A stretch of 64,000 bases of DNA from Asterella californica (GCA_036924285.1 JAYKYS010000005.1:4526001-4590000); one strand, 5' to 3'. Shown: positions 24,701-36,339, counted from the stretch's first letter. Notes: generated by a model not told the origin, from the sequence alone. Made by a program: numbers and translations.

Positions 24701-24987
24701 TCCCAGGAGGAGACGTTGAGCACCAGGATCTCGCAGAAGACAACTTCTGCAACTACAAGGAGTCTTCTGAAGACTCCAGAAGCCGAAGTATGGGTTGACA
24801 TTCTGACTGCGACTCGAGGAAGCGTAGTGAAGAGAACCGCTCCTGCAGTGGGAAGAGATCTTCCACCCTAGAAGATGAGAAGAGTAGTGTCTTCTCGCGC
24901 GCAGAAGCAGAAGATCACAGTGGTGGAAGAGGCATCATTGCCTCTGGAAGACAGGAATGAAGTCTTCGATCGATTCGTGGGGATGAA
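21741..24987 (+). repeat. Family C2, left part of a long LTR-like unit
   Basis: Starts TGTGGTGTCCAC. 21741-23671 aligns with the inverted copy 1946-1. It is GAAGAC-rich. 21741-23776 holds no convincing gene. From 23787 it carries the gag-like ORF. It is interrupted after 24987 by element D and resumes at 47646. Confidence 0.7.
23787..24987 (+). pseudogene. Family C2 gag-like ORF, N-terminal part, cut by element D
   Basis: Starts MHPRGLVLPAAELVEV and includes LIKELDLDFFLWDWNLADQ. Frameshifts occur near 24000-24360. It continues with GGHLTPFFCYLHVSKRDL, matching the C1 copy at about 16444, and the Ser/Thr-rich repeats with KT.SAT and GRDLPP. The reading is broken at 24987 by the D insertion; the missing C-terminal part lies at 47646-48760. 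This copy provides the N-terminal region that C1 lacks. The function is unknown to me. Confidence 0.62.
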
Positions 24988-27900
24988 TGTGAAGCCTTGA
25001 TTTTTCGTTTTGTTAATTAATTGATTAGTTGTAAAGTAAATAAGAAGAATAGATGATAGAAGATAAAAGATATGAGTAGAATAGTGTTAATTAGAAGTTT
25101 AGTGAAGAATCTCTGTTCTGGAGGAATTTATCGAATCTATGAAGACACTTGAGAGATGACTTCCTCATAGTTGAATTCTTGGGGCGAAGAGCTTTCTAAC
25201 GATATGTTGTGCGAGGCAATCGGAGGTCGAATGATGAAATTACAGCAGGCTGAAGAATGTATCGCAGTTGCAAAGGAAGAACATCGTCGCACTGTGAGCG
25301 CCGAAGAATGTCAGTTGTGAAGAGGAAAATCCTAACTTCGGCATGTGCGGGAAGACCTATCGCGAGATATAAGCCAAGTAACAAAGCTATTTGTCTTATT
25401 GTTTCACTAATCTCCAGAGCGATAGTAGCAGCGCAGCGCGTCGCATTCTCCGATCGCCGAAGTACCTCTGCTTCGTCGAAGTCAATTACTGGCGAGGAAG
25501 CCAATTTGAGAAGAAGAACTCGATTGCGGGCGAAGAAGCGAATTGTGACGAAGAATCTGTCTTCACCGAAGTCTGTTGCAGCGATCTCAGATACATGCGA
25601 GGGATGCAGACATCTAAGCCACCGAGGCTCCGAGCACTAGAAGTCAATTGAGCGGCTCTTCGCCGCTATGAGAAGGAGCTCAAGGAGATGGGATTGGCAT
25701 TCCTCCTACTTCCTTGGTGGGGGATGGTCTCCTCGAAGTTAGTACATGAGTTGAAGGTCTGCAGACAGCATCCGACGGATGAGTCGTATGGACGGTCTTG
25801 CAACTGGACCGAAGCGCACTGGTCCGGCGTCTTAGGGATCGACGATGCAGGCCAGGAGGACGATCTTCTTTTTTACCGTGTTTCAGCTGCAGCATAGTCC
25901 GAAGCAGTGAAGAACTTCCCGAAGCTCTTCAAGGAATTGCCTCAGGGGAGGAACGGTTACAGAATGAGCGATTAGTGTAACCCGAAGAAGAGGGAGGTTG
26001 CTGATGCGATCATGACGATCTTTCGGCCACAAAGAACGACTTACATGTCGAACTGGTAGATCAACTTTATCGAGCAGCTCTTCGCCGGGAAAAGAGCGCA
26101 TTTGACGAGGATCTTTCATCGTCATGTGCAGAAGCTCTGGAAGGGGGAAGACATGGTTTACATAGGAGCGTTTGTCTCAGTGTTATACATGGGGATGGGG
26201 TTGTTATCGGACGAAGACCAAAAGAGATTAGGCTTCACCGCAGCAGCCGAAGAAAATGAATTCGAGGTGGTGCAGACTCCAGCCCGAGATGCACAACTGG
26301 AGAAATTCTTCGACGAAGTCATCGCCGAGGAAGCAGCGATCGAAGCAGCGGTCGAGGCAGGGCAAAGGCAGGACGCGTCGACTTCAACAGTAGTTCCAGA
26401 GAAGCCAACCGAGTAGGTGAATCCGAACGAGGATGAAGATGTGGTCAAGGTATCTCCTCCGGTCCGAAGAAGTGGAAGGAAGAAGCCTTTGGAAGAGACA
26501 CCAAGGTCCGCATAGAAGTCGAGGAAGAAGATGAAGATGACCAAGACAGTCTGTGTCGATGGGGAAGCAGCCGATGAAGAAGCGATTGAGGAAACTGAAG
26601 AAGGGGACACTCCTCGGACGGAGAAGAATGACGATTCTGCGAAGAAGACTACTCTTTCCTTATCGACAATAGGAAAGATAGAACAACTTGCTTCTTTGAC
26701 GAGGTACATCCAGGAGGTAGTCGTGTCACTGCTGCATAGCTTAGAAGCGAACCGAGGAACATACGAGGAAGTTATCGGTCGGAAGCTGAACCTAGCGGAG
26801 TTAGTGTAGACGATGCACTTCGGCCGAGGTAACTGGTAGGAGGAGAAGGAGAACTTACGAGCAGCACTCCTCATGGCACAGAAGGAGACTCAAGCGAAGA
26901 CCGAAGAACTCAAGACTGTGACTTCGGAGAAAGAAGAACTTCTTCAACAGAAGTTGGATCCAAAGAGAGAACACAAGAAGGTTCTTTCTCTGACGAAGAA
27001 GGAGTTGGAGGAGATGCACGGGCAGCGGAACAGGAATCAGGACATCGTCGCGGAGATGACGAAGGAGGTCGAGGACTTAAAGCGCCACATCATCACAGCC
27101 GAGGAGCTGAGCGCTCAACTTCGGAGTAGGGTCGAGTCGACGCTGAAGAACTACTTCACCATCGATTTGGATACTTCAGAGCTAGATTTTCTTCGGCAGA
27201 TTAGAGCGGAGTTTACTGCCGCAGATGTAGAGGGTTCTTCGACGAAGAACCAGTTAGCTAGACTAGGTCAGAAGGTAGTTAGAGAACTTAGGGAGGTTAG
27301 AGCGACCGTTGAGTTCTCGGTTAGCGAGATAGGTAGAGAGTTAGCGATAGGAAGCGGTGTTGTTCCTAGTGTCGTTTCAGGCACAGGACCTTCATCCGGC
27401 GGACCAGAAGTACTCCCGACTTCTTAGGGAAAATCTGTATATAAGAGCTGTGTTGTTCGTGCTCAGTACCTCTATGTGTTTTATCATTTTTGGATTTTCT
27501 ATTTCCTGAGTTTGCGGAGCCATTGTGTGTTTGTCAACTTCGAGGATTTACCTACGAAGTATCGTAGTTTGCTGTGGTAGGAATTAGTCTGGATGCCGAA
27601 GGATTTGCTGTCGACATTTGAAATCAGAGTAAGACGTTTACGACGAGGACTGAGAATAGACCAGCATCTGCAAAGTTAGTTTGCCACGAAGACGTTTTTG
27701 GACGAAGTTGACTTCAGAAGAAGTTGTTCTTTGGTGAGAACATTTTGGAAGAAGTTGAACCTGGTACTTCGGCGGAAGAAGAGTCTTCTTCGCCAGAGTT
27801 TTCTGAGAGCAGTAGTAGTGAAAGTAACTTAGTGTGAAGATACTTAGCGTTTATGGTGTTAGAGGTTACCTAGTAACACTTCAGCAGTACTTCCTCGTGT

Positions 27901-28177
27901 GACATTTCTGTCTGTGGCTCTGTTTCTTTGTTGTTCATCTGTTTCTTGAGGTCCTTGACCTGTTTAGTATCTGTTATGTTATTTGTCAGGATTATGAACT
28001 CTGTCTTGTTGGATAGATCTGAGTTTGATCTCTACCGGGATTGATTTCTGCCCGTGAGAATAAAAGACAACCATAAAGAATCACCTTTGTCACATGTTTA
28101 CTACTTTTGGATGATCTTTGGGGTTCGATCTTTAAATTACTACTTTTGAGCATCTTTTGATTTTCTTGTGTGTTACA
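24988..28177 (+). repeat. Element D 5' LTR (3190 bp)
   Basis: Bounds are set by TG at 24988 after ATGAA and CA at 28177, where homology with the 3' copy ends (47640). The U5 end carries GGGTTCGATCTTTAAATTAC. Most of the LTR (25382-27427) is an old reading frame. 27428-28177 holds no gene. Confidence 0.88.
25382..27427 (+). pseudogene. ORF inside the D LTR, about 680 codons, coiled-coil C-terminus
   Basis: A single frame stays alignable from 25382 to the TAG at 27425, broken only by nonsense codons (for example 25649, 25895, 26414, 26807). Other D LTR copies have sense codons at several of these places. Segments in order: an N-terminal region with DLRYMRGMQTSKPPR; LAFLLLPWWGMVSSKLVHEL; KLFKELPQGRNGYR; GLLSDEDQKRLGFTAA; an acidic Thr/Lys region; IQEVVVSLLHSLEAN; and a long coiled coil at about 26870-27130 (KKELEEMHGQR, MTKEVEDLKR). 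It has no catalytic motif I know. Homologous frames lie at 33285-35140 (minus) and 43354-45164. Family C carries an analogous coiled-coil ORF in its LTR. Confidence 0.7.
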
Positions 28178-28198
28178 TATAGAAGATTGAATAAATTT

Positions 28199-28216
28199 TG
28201 GCGCTGTTGCCGGGGA
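28199..28216 (+). other. Primer binding site, tRNA-Asp type
   Basis: TGGCGCTGTTGCCGGGGA differs by one base from the site typical of plant Tat/Athila elements (TGGCGCCGTTGCCGGGGA). It lies 21 nt after the LTR end. Confidence 0.9.
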
Positions 28217-28243
28217 TGCGAATGCTGAAATTATCCAAGATCA

Positions 28244-30673
28244 GTGAACAGAAGTCTAGAGACATGTATGTCGACGGGCAAGCCTGATCCTCTTGGAAAC
28301 GTGCAATCTGAGAGAGACAAGAGGCGTAAAAGACGAGCAGAATATCAAGAACAGATTCTGGAAGAAGCTCGTTGGTTAAAAGAAGAGCATAAGAAGAGAG
28401 AACGAGGTTGGAGAACACCTAACTCAAAAGAATGGAAGAGGAAGGAACCAAGCCTTGGTGAATCAAGTTCACCCCGGACACCAAAGTCACTACCTCCAAC
28501 TCCTCTCGAATCTGCTCAGAGAGAACTTGACTTCGAAGAAGTTACCACTCGGCTAAGTGCTGAGACCGAACATCCAGAAAGTGAAGTAGAGTGGAAACCT
28601 TTTCCCGAAGTCAATACTGTTTTATATCCGCAGCTGTTTACTCCTGACCCGGAGGTAGGAAGTACTTCTGCAAATCAAGATCAGTTTACTTCTTCGAATG
28701 AAGAAGCTGCAACTAAGGCAGTAGAAGGTGTTACTACCTTAGTGGAACTTTTACAGGCGCAGGAACTTATTCCTCAAGCACTGGTGCGGAAACTCCTTCC
28801 GTTAACTCCAGTAGCTCAGAAGGACAGCGCTGCTCCTTACTTACAGCCAACTACAGGACCGTCCATATTCAAGAAGAGACAAGCCCAAGCAGCAGCTGCT
28901 GCGGGTATTGCCTCTGCTGTCCTTGTTCAAGCTGCAGTACCAGCGCCGATTCCAACTCCTGCCAAGATAGCAACTCAAGTTCCAAGAGCTCCATTCGTTC
29001 GCAGGCCAACCCATCACGAAACATGGTTACCCGAAGTTCAGAGGAGGATCTTCAGATGACGATGAGGATGCAGATGCTTACATTAAACTGTTTGAATTTG
29101 TATCTGTCACTAATAAGGAAGATGCTGAATCAGATCGTCTGCGGATCTTTCCAAGTCTTCTCAGAAAGAGAGCGCGCAGCTGGTACAATCATGCAAATAG
29201 AGTACCAGGAGATATCGATACTTGGGACAAGCTTAAGACGAAATTCTTAGAGCGGTTCCGGGAAACTGGTTATAATCGCCAAGTGTTGGGAAAGCTGACC
29301 AGACTGGTCAGAGGGAAGAAAGAGGGCCTAAAAGATTATGTCCAAAGATTTTACAATCTACTGGATAGAATTTCGAGGATGGGTACAGCCAACCCATACT
29401 CTATGGATCAAGCCACAGAATGGCTAGTTACAGGCTTACCGATTGAAATGAAGATTTGGTGTCGTCGAGGAAAGATGGACGCCATTGAAGAGGTTGTTGC
29501 TTCAGCAGAAGCATTTGAAGCATCCACCCTCGGAAGTAAAGGAGGATGGATAAAAGAGAAGAAGAAAGAAAAGGAGAAGAAGGAAGAGAAATCGACTCGA
29601 AAGAAGAAGCACAAGAAGAGTCGTAGAGAACCTTCTTCCTTCGACGAATCTTCTGATGATGAGTCTTCTTCGGCCGAAGCCGAAGAATCTTCGAGCAAAG
29701 AAGAACGAAGAATGAAACGAAGTTCTTCGTCCAAAGAAAAGAAAAGCTCGAAAGAAAAGAAGGACAAAACAAGAGGAGATAGTAATCAACTTATGGAGGA
29801 GATGATTAAAGGGTTTGCAGACCTGAAAGTGCAGATGGTACGATCTCCTGAAAGGAGAAAATCACCTGCTACATCCCGTCCAAGCTTATGGTGTAAGACG
29901 TGCGGTAAACCAGGACATGCTAATACGGAATGTAACAACAACAGAACATTTCAGGCACAATCACTTGAATGGGCGTCAGCGTTCGAATCATATTATAGCT
30001 CATTCTTTGTGGAAACTCCAGACGAAGTATATGGAGTACAAACGAATACACCCCCACCACAGCCAGCAATTATCCCAATTCAACCCATACCAATTCAAAG
30101 GTTTGCACCAAAAGAGAGGGCCCTGAATGTATCTCAGAAATGTTTAATGAGTCCGTCAGGAGCAAATAAACCACCACCCCATGGGTCTTGTTTTAATTGT
30201 GGCAGTTTGGAACACTAGTCACCAAACTGCCCTCACTCAAAGAAATGTTGGGATACGTAGCACTTTGTGGAAAGTATCATCAACCAAGACATGCCACAGC
30301 AGATTGTACTAACCCACCCGCAGAGAAAAGAGAGGTTCGCTTTGATCCCAAAACAGAACGTCCTGCGGAAGCACAACTGCACAAGGTGGACTTGGAAGAA
30401 TGGAAAGCCGCTGGAGATGAAGGATGGCCACCAGAAGAAACTTGGGTTTGCAAAGTGAACATCAGAAGCTCTTTCAAGACAAAGAGGAAGGCGGAAGAAG
30501 CACCTCTAAAAACTCAATCGAAGAAAGAGTTGAAGAAGCAGAAGAAGGCAAAGGATAAAGCCAAGAAGAAGATAGCTGAGGAGGATACTGAGGAAGAGGA
30601 AGAAGAAATACTGAAGAGCGTAAACCCTCCGAGACTACCAGTTGACATACGGACGAAGTCCGCGAACTCTTGA
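28244..30673 (+). pseudogene. gag: Element D gag
   Basis: The N-terminal segment 28244-29059 is charged, then Ala/Pro-rich. A frameshift at about 29020-29040 leads into the capsid domain, about 29040-29500, with RARSWYNHA, LKTKFLERFRETGYN and LKDYVQRFYNLLDRI (Retrotrans_gag type). A Lys/Ser/Glu-rich stretch follows (29560-29780). Zinc knuckles follow: CKTCGKPGHANTEC (about 29892), CFNCGSLEH with a TAG (30216), and a third CGKYHQPRHATADC in another frame (about 30264). The tail to 30673 is Lys/Glu-rich. Three knuckles are unusual for a plant Ty3 gag, but the frames are broken, so this needs an intact relative. Confidence 0.85.
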
Positions 30674-31589
30674 AGAAAGAGTTACTACGAGCAGGAACTT
30701 CGGCAAAAGAAGCTGATACAACTTCGGCCGAAGTCCCAGAACGATCAACTTCGTCCGCACCCAAGGTTTTCCGTACTTCGGCCACTGAAGACAGGACTGC
30801 GGCCAAGAACGAGGAGGTTCCGAAGAAGCACAGTCGACCGGAACCGGTGAAGAAAGAACATGTGGCAATACCACACTATGATGTGGTAGCTGATCTAGAA
30901 ACACAGAAGGCTAACATAAGTTTCAAACAGCTGATTGAAGATAACAAAATTTATAGGAAATTGTTACTTCAAGCACTGAAGAAACCCACTAAAATAAGAA
31001 GATCAAAGTTATCTTCTCTGTTTCACATCGAGGCAGAAGACCTGGGATCTCCAGAAGTGGAAGTGCAGGTTGTGTAATTAGGAAAGTGTCAATTGACTCC
31101 GGATCAGGAGTCAACATAATGACAAAAGACACGGCACACGCGTTGGGTTTCAGCAAGTTTGAAGAAACTCAGCGGGTGTTACGAGATCAAACGAGAAGAC
31201 GACCACTTGGGCTGCTGGGCAACATTCCCACCTTAATAGGCAGAATTTCTTTTAAACTTACTTATGTTGTACTGCGCCCTTTGGTTAAGTCTGATTATCA
31301 ATTTTTGATTGGGAGGTCATGGTTGTATGGTGCCAAGGTACTAACGGATTGGTACCGGCACCGTTTACAGTTCAAAGATCCACAGAAACCAACTGACAAG
31401 GCTGTGATGGTTTCCTGGAAGAAGATAACACATCAGGGTGAAACAGATTCGACTAATGCTGGTTACACTTCAGGATCTGATTCATCAACGAGCAGCGCAG
31501 GAGAAAGGAAAGGAGACCCTTATTCGATGATCAACTATCTACAGTGCTATGAAATTGATGAAGAAGAAGATATGAACGAGGCCGAATAG
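30670..31589 (+). pseudogene. Element D protease region
   Basis: 30670-31077 is a linker in another frame ending near FHIEAEDLGSPEVEVQVV. The protease begins near 31086 with VSIDSGSGVNIMT, the canonical Asp-Ser-Gly motif, and continues through DYQFLIGRSWLYGAKV. It ends with TAG at 31587 in the same frame as the downstream RT. Gag capsid, protease and RT all use frame 3 of the plus strand, so an ancestral single gag-pol frame is likely. Confidence 0.82.
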
Positions 31590-31667
31590 CAATCACAGCT
31601 AGGTCACGGGAGTGCAGAGACCAGTCATACAGATGGTATAGTCCTTCTTGGAGCATCCCAAGACCTA

Positions 31668-33108
31668 GTGATAAGCGAAGATAAGAGCCTAAAGATTTCT
31701 GTTGTGGTACAAGGAGAAGAGTTGGAAGTGTATCGTCAGATGCTGATCCATTATCAAGATGTCTTCGCTTGGACTGTGGAGGACATGAAGGGGATACCTG
31801 CACAGTGGGGAGAACATCGTATCGACCTCATTGAAGGATCAATACTTGTACGACAGCGACAATACCGACTCAATCCAAAATACTCTTTGGTGGTTAAAGA
31901 CGACATAGATAAGTACCTAAAGGCAGGTATTATTTTTCCTGTGTTAAGCAGCGAATGGGTAGCACCCATAGTAGTGGTACCTAAGAAGCAAACAGGAAAG
32001 ATAAGAGTCTGTCAAGATTTCAGAAAGCTTAATGCAGCAACAAAGAAAGATCATCACCCTTTACCTTTTACTGATACCATTTTGGATCATGTATCTGGAA
32101 AGAAATGTTACAGTTTTCTGGATGGGTTTTCAAGATACAACCAAGTGTCCATTAGAGAGCAAGATAAGGACAAGACTACCTTCACTACAGATTGGGGCAC
32201 TTATGCTTATCACAAGATGTCTTTTGGACTATGCAATGCACCAGCTACCTTTCAGAGGATGATGACCTCAATTTTTCAAGATTATTTGCGAAAATTTTTA
32301 GAGATTTTTAGAGATGATTTTTGTGTTTTTGGCACACGTGAAGAACATGCAGTGTGTTTAGCCAAAACCTTTCAGAAGTGTAGGGAAGCCAGACTTGCAT
32401 TACACCCTGAGAAGTGCTTCTTCGTGATGACTGAAGGAATACTTCTTGGACATAGAGTATCAGGTCGAGACATAGAAGTAGATGTAGAGAAAGTTTGAGT
32501 AATACTCTCCCTGCAACCCCCTACTGTCATCAGCGAGTTGAGAGCCTTACTAGGACATGTTGGATATTACAGGAGGTTCATCAAAGACTACGTCATACTT
32601 GCTGCGCCACTGACAGAACTGCTGAAGAAAACGACAGAGTACCATTGGCACGAGAAACAACATGAGGCGTTTTACCAGACGATGACGAAGAAGTTGGCAG
32701 AAGCACGTGTCATGCGACCACCAGATTGGGAGAGACCTTTTCAAGTGTATGTAGACACTTCTGCGTTTGCTATTGGAGTGGTGCTCAGTCAGAAAGATGA
32801 TGAGAAGAGAGACCACCCAATCTACTATGCGAGTAGACAACTTTCAACAACAGAAAAGAACTACACCACTACTGAACGTGAAGCGTTAGGAATGGTGTAC
32901 TCAGTAAAGAAGTTTAGACATTACCTCTTTGGCTATGAGTTTGTTTTTCATGTGGATCATTATGCGTTGAAGCATCTGGTACAAGTCAGACTTGTTAGGG
33001 CAGAAAGAAAGATGGATGTTGTTACTTCAGGAGTTTACATTCACAGTTCAGACCAGACAAGAAATTCACCATAAGAATGCTGATTACTTGTCTCGACTGA
33101 GAACGGGA
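31668..33108 (+). pseudogene. pol: Element D reverse transcriptase and RNase H
   Basis: RT blocks are VAPIVVVPKK, RVCQDFRKLNAAT, FLDGFSRYNQV, TTDWGTYAYHKMSFGLCNAP and ATFQRMMTSIF. The catalytic box reads FRDDF where (Y/F)-V/I-DD-F is expected. TGA at 32496 interrupts the frame, which otherwise continues into the thumb (LRALLGHVGYYRRFIKDY) and RNase H (VYVDTSAFAIGVVLSQ, TTEREALGMVYSVKKFRHYL, HVDHYALKHL). A frameshift near 33010 precedes the end HHKNADYLSRL at about 33108. FLDGF/Y in RT and the tRNA-Asp type PBS fit the Tat/Athila branch. 33109-33265 is a short remnant leading to the rearrangement. Confidence 0.9.
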
Positions 33109-33269
33109 GAACGAGTGGATACAGGCAGATGATTTTCCAGATGAAGAATTGTTTCAGCTGACAGTAGCACCTACTACGAAGTACTATGATCTTTACAGAT
33201 ATTTACAGACTCTACAGTGCCCAGAAGAAATGGATGCTGAACAGCGAACAGTCTTCATACATCAGGCGG

Positions 33270-33284
33270 TGTCGTGCCATTTGG
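33270..33284 (+). repeat. 15-bp stub of a family A LTR start at the inversion junction
   Basis: TGTCGTGCCATTTGG follows GCGG (33266-33269) and matches the A2 LTR start TGTCGCGCCATTTGG at 36340 with one change. The sequence then switches to inverted D LTR. Confidence 0.75.
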
Positions 33285-35140
33285 CCTCGGTCATTTGACC
33301 TCGGCCGAAGTGCATCATCTGCACTAACTCCGCTAGGTTCAGCTTCCGATCGATAACTTTCTCGTATGTTCCTTGGTTCTCTTCTAAGCTGTGCAGCAGT
33401 GGCACGACTACCTCCTGGATGTACTTCACCGAATAAGCAAGTTGTTCTATCTCTCCTATTGTCGATAAGGAAAGAGTAGTCTTCTTCGCAGAATCGTCAT
33501 TCTTCTCCGTCCGAGGAGTGTCCCCTTCTTCAGTTTCCTCAGTCGCTTCTTCATCGTCTGCTTCCCCATCAGCACAGACTGTCTTGGTCATCTTCATCTT
33601 CTTCCTCGACTTCTGTGCGGACCTTGGGTCTCTTCCAAAGGCTTCTTCCTTCCACTTCTTCGGACCAGAGGAGATACCTCGGACCACATCTTCATCCTCG
33701 TTCGGATTCATCTCCTCGGTTACCTTCTCTGGAACTGCTGCTGAAGTCGACGCGTCCTGCCTTTGCGTTGCCTCGACCGCTACTTTAGTCGCTGCTTCCT
33801 CGGCGATGACTTCGTCGAAGAATTTCTCCAGTTATGCATCTCGGGCTGGAGTCTGCACCACCTCGAATTCATTTTCTTTGGCTGCTGCGGTGAAGCCTAA
33901 TCTCTTTTGGTCTTCGTCCGATAACAGCCCCATCCTCATGTAGAACACCGAGACAAACGCTCCTATGTAAATCATGTCTTCCTCCTTTTAGAGCTTCTGC
34001 ACATGACGATTGAAAGATCCTCGTCCAATGCGCTCTTTTCTCAACGAAGAGCTGCTCGATAAAGTTGATCTGCCAGTTCCACATGTAAGTCGTTCTTCGT
34101 GACCGGAAGATCGTCATGATCGCATCAACAACCTCCCTCTTCTTCGGGTTAAAGTAATCGCTCGTTCTGTAACCGTTCCTCTCTTGAGGCAATTCCTTGA
34201 AGAGCTTCGAGAAGTTCTTCACTGCTTCGGGCGATGCTGCAGCTGAAACACTATCAAAAAGAAGATCGCCCTCCTAGCCTGCATCGTCGATCCTTAAGAC
34301 GCCGGACCAGTGTGCTTCGGTCCAGTTGCAAGACCGTCCATACGACTCATCCGTCGGATGCTGTCTGCAGACCTTCAACTCATGTACTAACTTCGAGGAG
34401 ACCATCTCCCACCAAGGAAGTAGGAGGAATGCCAATCCCATCTCCTCGAGCTCCTTCTCATAGCGACGAAGAGCCGCTCGATTGACTTCTAGTGCTCGGA
34501 GCCTCGGTGGCTTAGATGTCTGCATCCCTCGCATGTATCTGAGATCGCTGCAACAGACTTCGATGAAGACAGATTCTTCGTCATAATTCGCTTCTTCGCC
34601 CGCAACTGAGTTCTTCTTCTCAAATTGGCTTCCTCGCCAATAACTGACTTCGGCGAAGCAGAGGTACTTCGACGATCGAAGAATGCAGCGCGCTGCGCTC
34701 TTGCTATCGCTCTGGAGATTAGTAAAACAATAAGACAAATAGCTTTGTTACTTGGCTTATATCTCGCGATAGGTTTTCCCGCACGTGCCGAAGTTAGGGT
34801 TTTCCTCTTCACAACTGACATTCTTCGGCGCTCACAGTGCGGTGATGTTTTTCCTTTGCAACTGCGATACATTCTTCAACCTGCTGTAACTTCGTCATTC
34901 GACCTCCGATTGCCTCGCACAACATATCGTTAGAAAGAGCTTCGCCCGAGGAATTCAACTATGAGGAAGTCATCTCTCAAGTGTCTTCATAGATTCGATA
35001 AATTCCTCCAGAACAAAGATTCTTCACTAAACTTCTAATTAACACTATTCTACTCATATCTTTTATCTTTTATCTTCTATTCTTCTTATTTACTTTACAA
35101 CTAATCAATTAATTACAAAACGAAAAATCAAGGCTTCACG
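33285..35140 (-). repeat. Inverted fragment of the D LTR
   Basis: On the minus strand this corresponds to 24988-26835 of the 5' LTR and starts CGTGAAGCC (TG changed to CG). It carries a homologous stretch of the LTR ORF, for example LEVNRAALRRYEKELEEMGLAFLL at about 34500-34450 with CGA where the 5' LTR has TGA. Confidence 0.88.
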
Positions 35141-35156
35141 TACCCCCCCTCTCAAT
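35141..35156 (-). other. Polypurine tract of element D (inverted)
   Basis: On the minus strand GAGAGGGGGGGTA lies immediately before the LTR start at 35140. This fixes the LTR boundary and shows that the inverted block is the true 3' end of D. Confidence 0.88.
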
Positions 35157-35353
35157 TGTGAAGCGACCCCGCGAACACTTAAGAGTAGTATCTCTTGATT
35201 CTCCACCCATTGACTCGGGTGACTAACATGTTTCATCAAGTTCTTCCAACTGAACCGAACCATTACTATAACGACGCGTTATTTTATAAGGGCCCATCCA
35301 ACGTAAGTGTAACTTCCCTGGAAATTTGGTATATCTACTGTCATACAGTAGTG

Positions 35354-36339
35354 CTAAATCACCATCTTTGATGTCCACTTTGCGGATTTTCTTATCGTCT
35401 TCTCTTTCCGCTTCATTTGAATGATCTTCGTTAGTCGTTTAGACTCTTCACGGTCTTCCTCAAGTGTCATCAGATTCTTGAGTCGTAACAGTTGGCTCTC
35501 CTCTACTGACAATCTATCTTCAGACAAGATTCTGTAAGTAGGTACATCAAATTCAACTCGCATGATCGATGTCATACCATATGTTAGGAAAAAGGGTGTC
35601 TGACGGGTCGTTATCTTTTCTGCATTCCAGAACGTCCACAAGACAGCCGGTAACTTTGTATCCCAATCATATGCATGATTCACTGTCACCTTGTTCAGAA
35701 TCTTGCATAACACTCCATTAGACTTTTCCGTCAATCCATTAGCTTTTGGATTGTACGGTGTTGTCTTCCGGTGTTTTATACCAAAGTAGTCTGTCAGTTC
35801 TTCTATCATCTTGGTCAAAAAATGTGTACCCCGGTCACTCACCAACTCCAGTGAGCATCCATATCGAGTAATGATCTGTGTGTACAGAAACTCAGCCACG
35901 GTGGCTGCGTCGTCTTTCTTGGTAGCTGCTGCTTCAACCATCTCCGTTGCATAATCAGTAGCTATCAGTATGTACCTTCTTCTAGTGCGGCGTGTTGCAG
36001 GTTGTATAGGTCCTACAAAATCAATCTCCCACTTCTCGAATGGTGCTAATGGAAGTATCGGATGTAACGGCCACTGAGTGGTTGGCGTAGGTTTATCCAC
36101 TCGTTGACAGTTATCACATTTCTTGATGATCTCATGAACATCTTTGTACATCGTTGGCCATCAGTATCCAGCTGAGAGGATCTTCTTCACAGTGTTCCTC
36201 AGTGCATAGTGTCCGCCTTCAGGTTCCGAGTGTAGTGCTCCCACCACTTGTGGTATCTCATGCACTTCCAGACATATTCGAAGTTCTTCACCAGGTCTCT
36301 TTTGAACAGTATCTCGTTCTTCAACTCGTAGGGTCCCGC
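35354..36339 (-). pseudogene. Element D integrase (inverted)
   Basis: Minus-strand reading. The zinc region HSEPEGGHYALRN...CDNC (about 36240-36090) is broken by one TGA in WWPT (about 36153). The catalytic core follows: WEIDFVGPI, LVSDRGTHF and NPKANGLTEKSN carry the three acidic residues, and a C-terminal region ends at 35354. The order integrase, spacer, polypurine tract, LTR start is normal for D, but the whole block is reversed relative to gag and RT. It starts at the CCGC flank (36336-36339) of the family A insertion. Confidence 0.88.

Noticed and set aside
29020..29060. Frame change in D gag as a programmed frameshift
   Set aside because: It lies before the capsid domain, has no slippery heptamer or structure I can see, and the element has many other indels; decay is the simpler reading.
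29408..29789. Ser/Phe-rich open frames on the minus strand opposite D gag
   Set aside because: They are antisense shadows of the Lys/Glu/Ser-rich gag codons and have no conserved counterpart.
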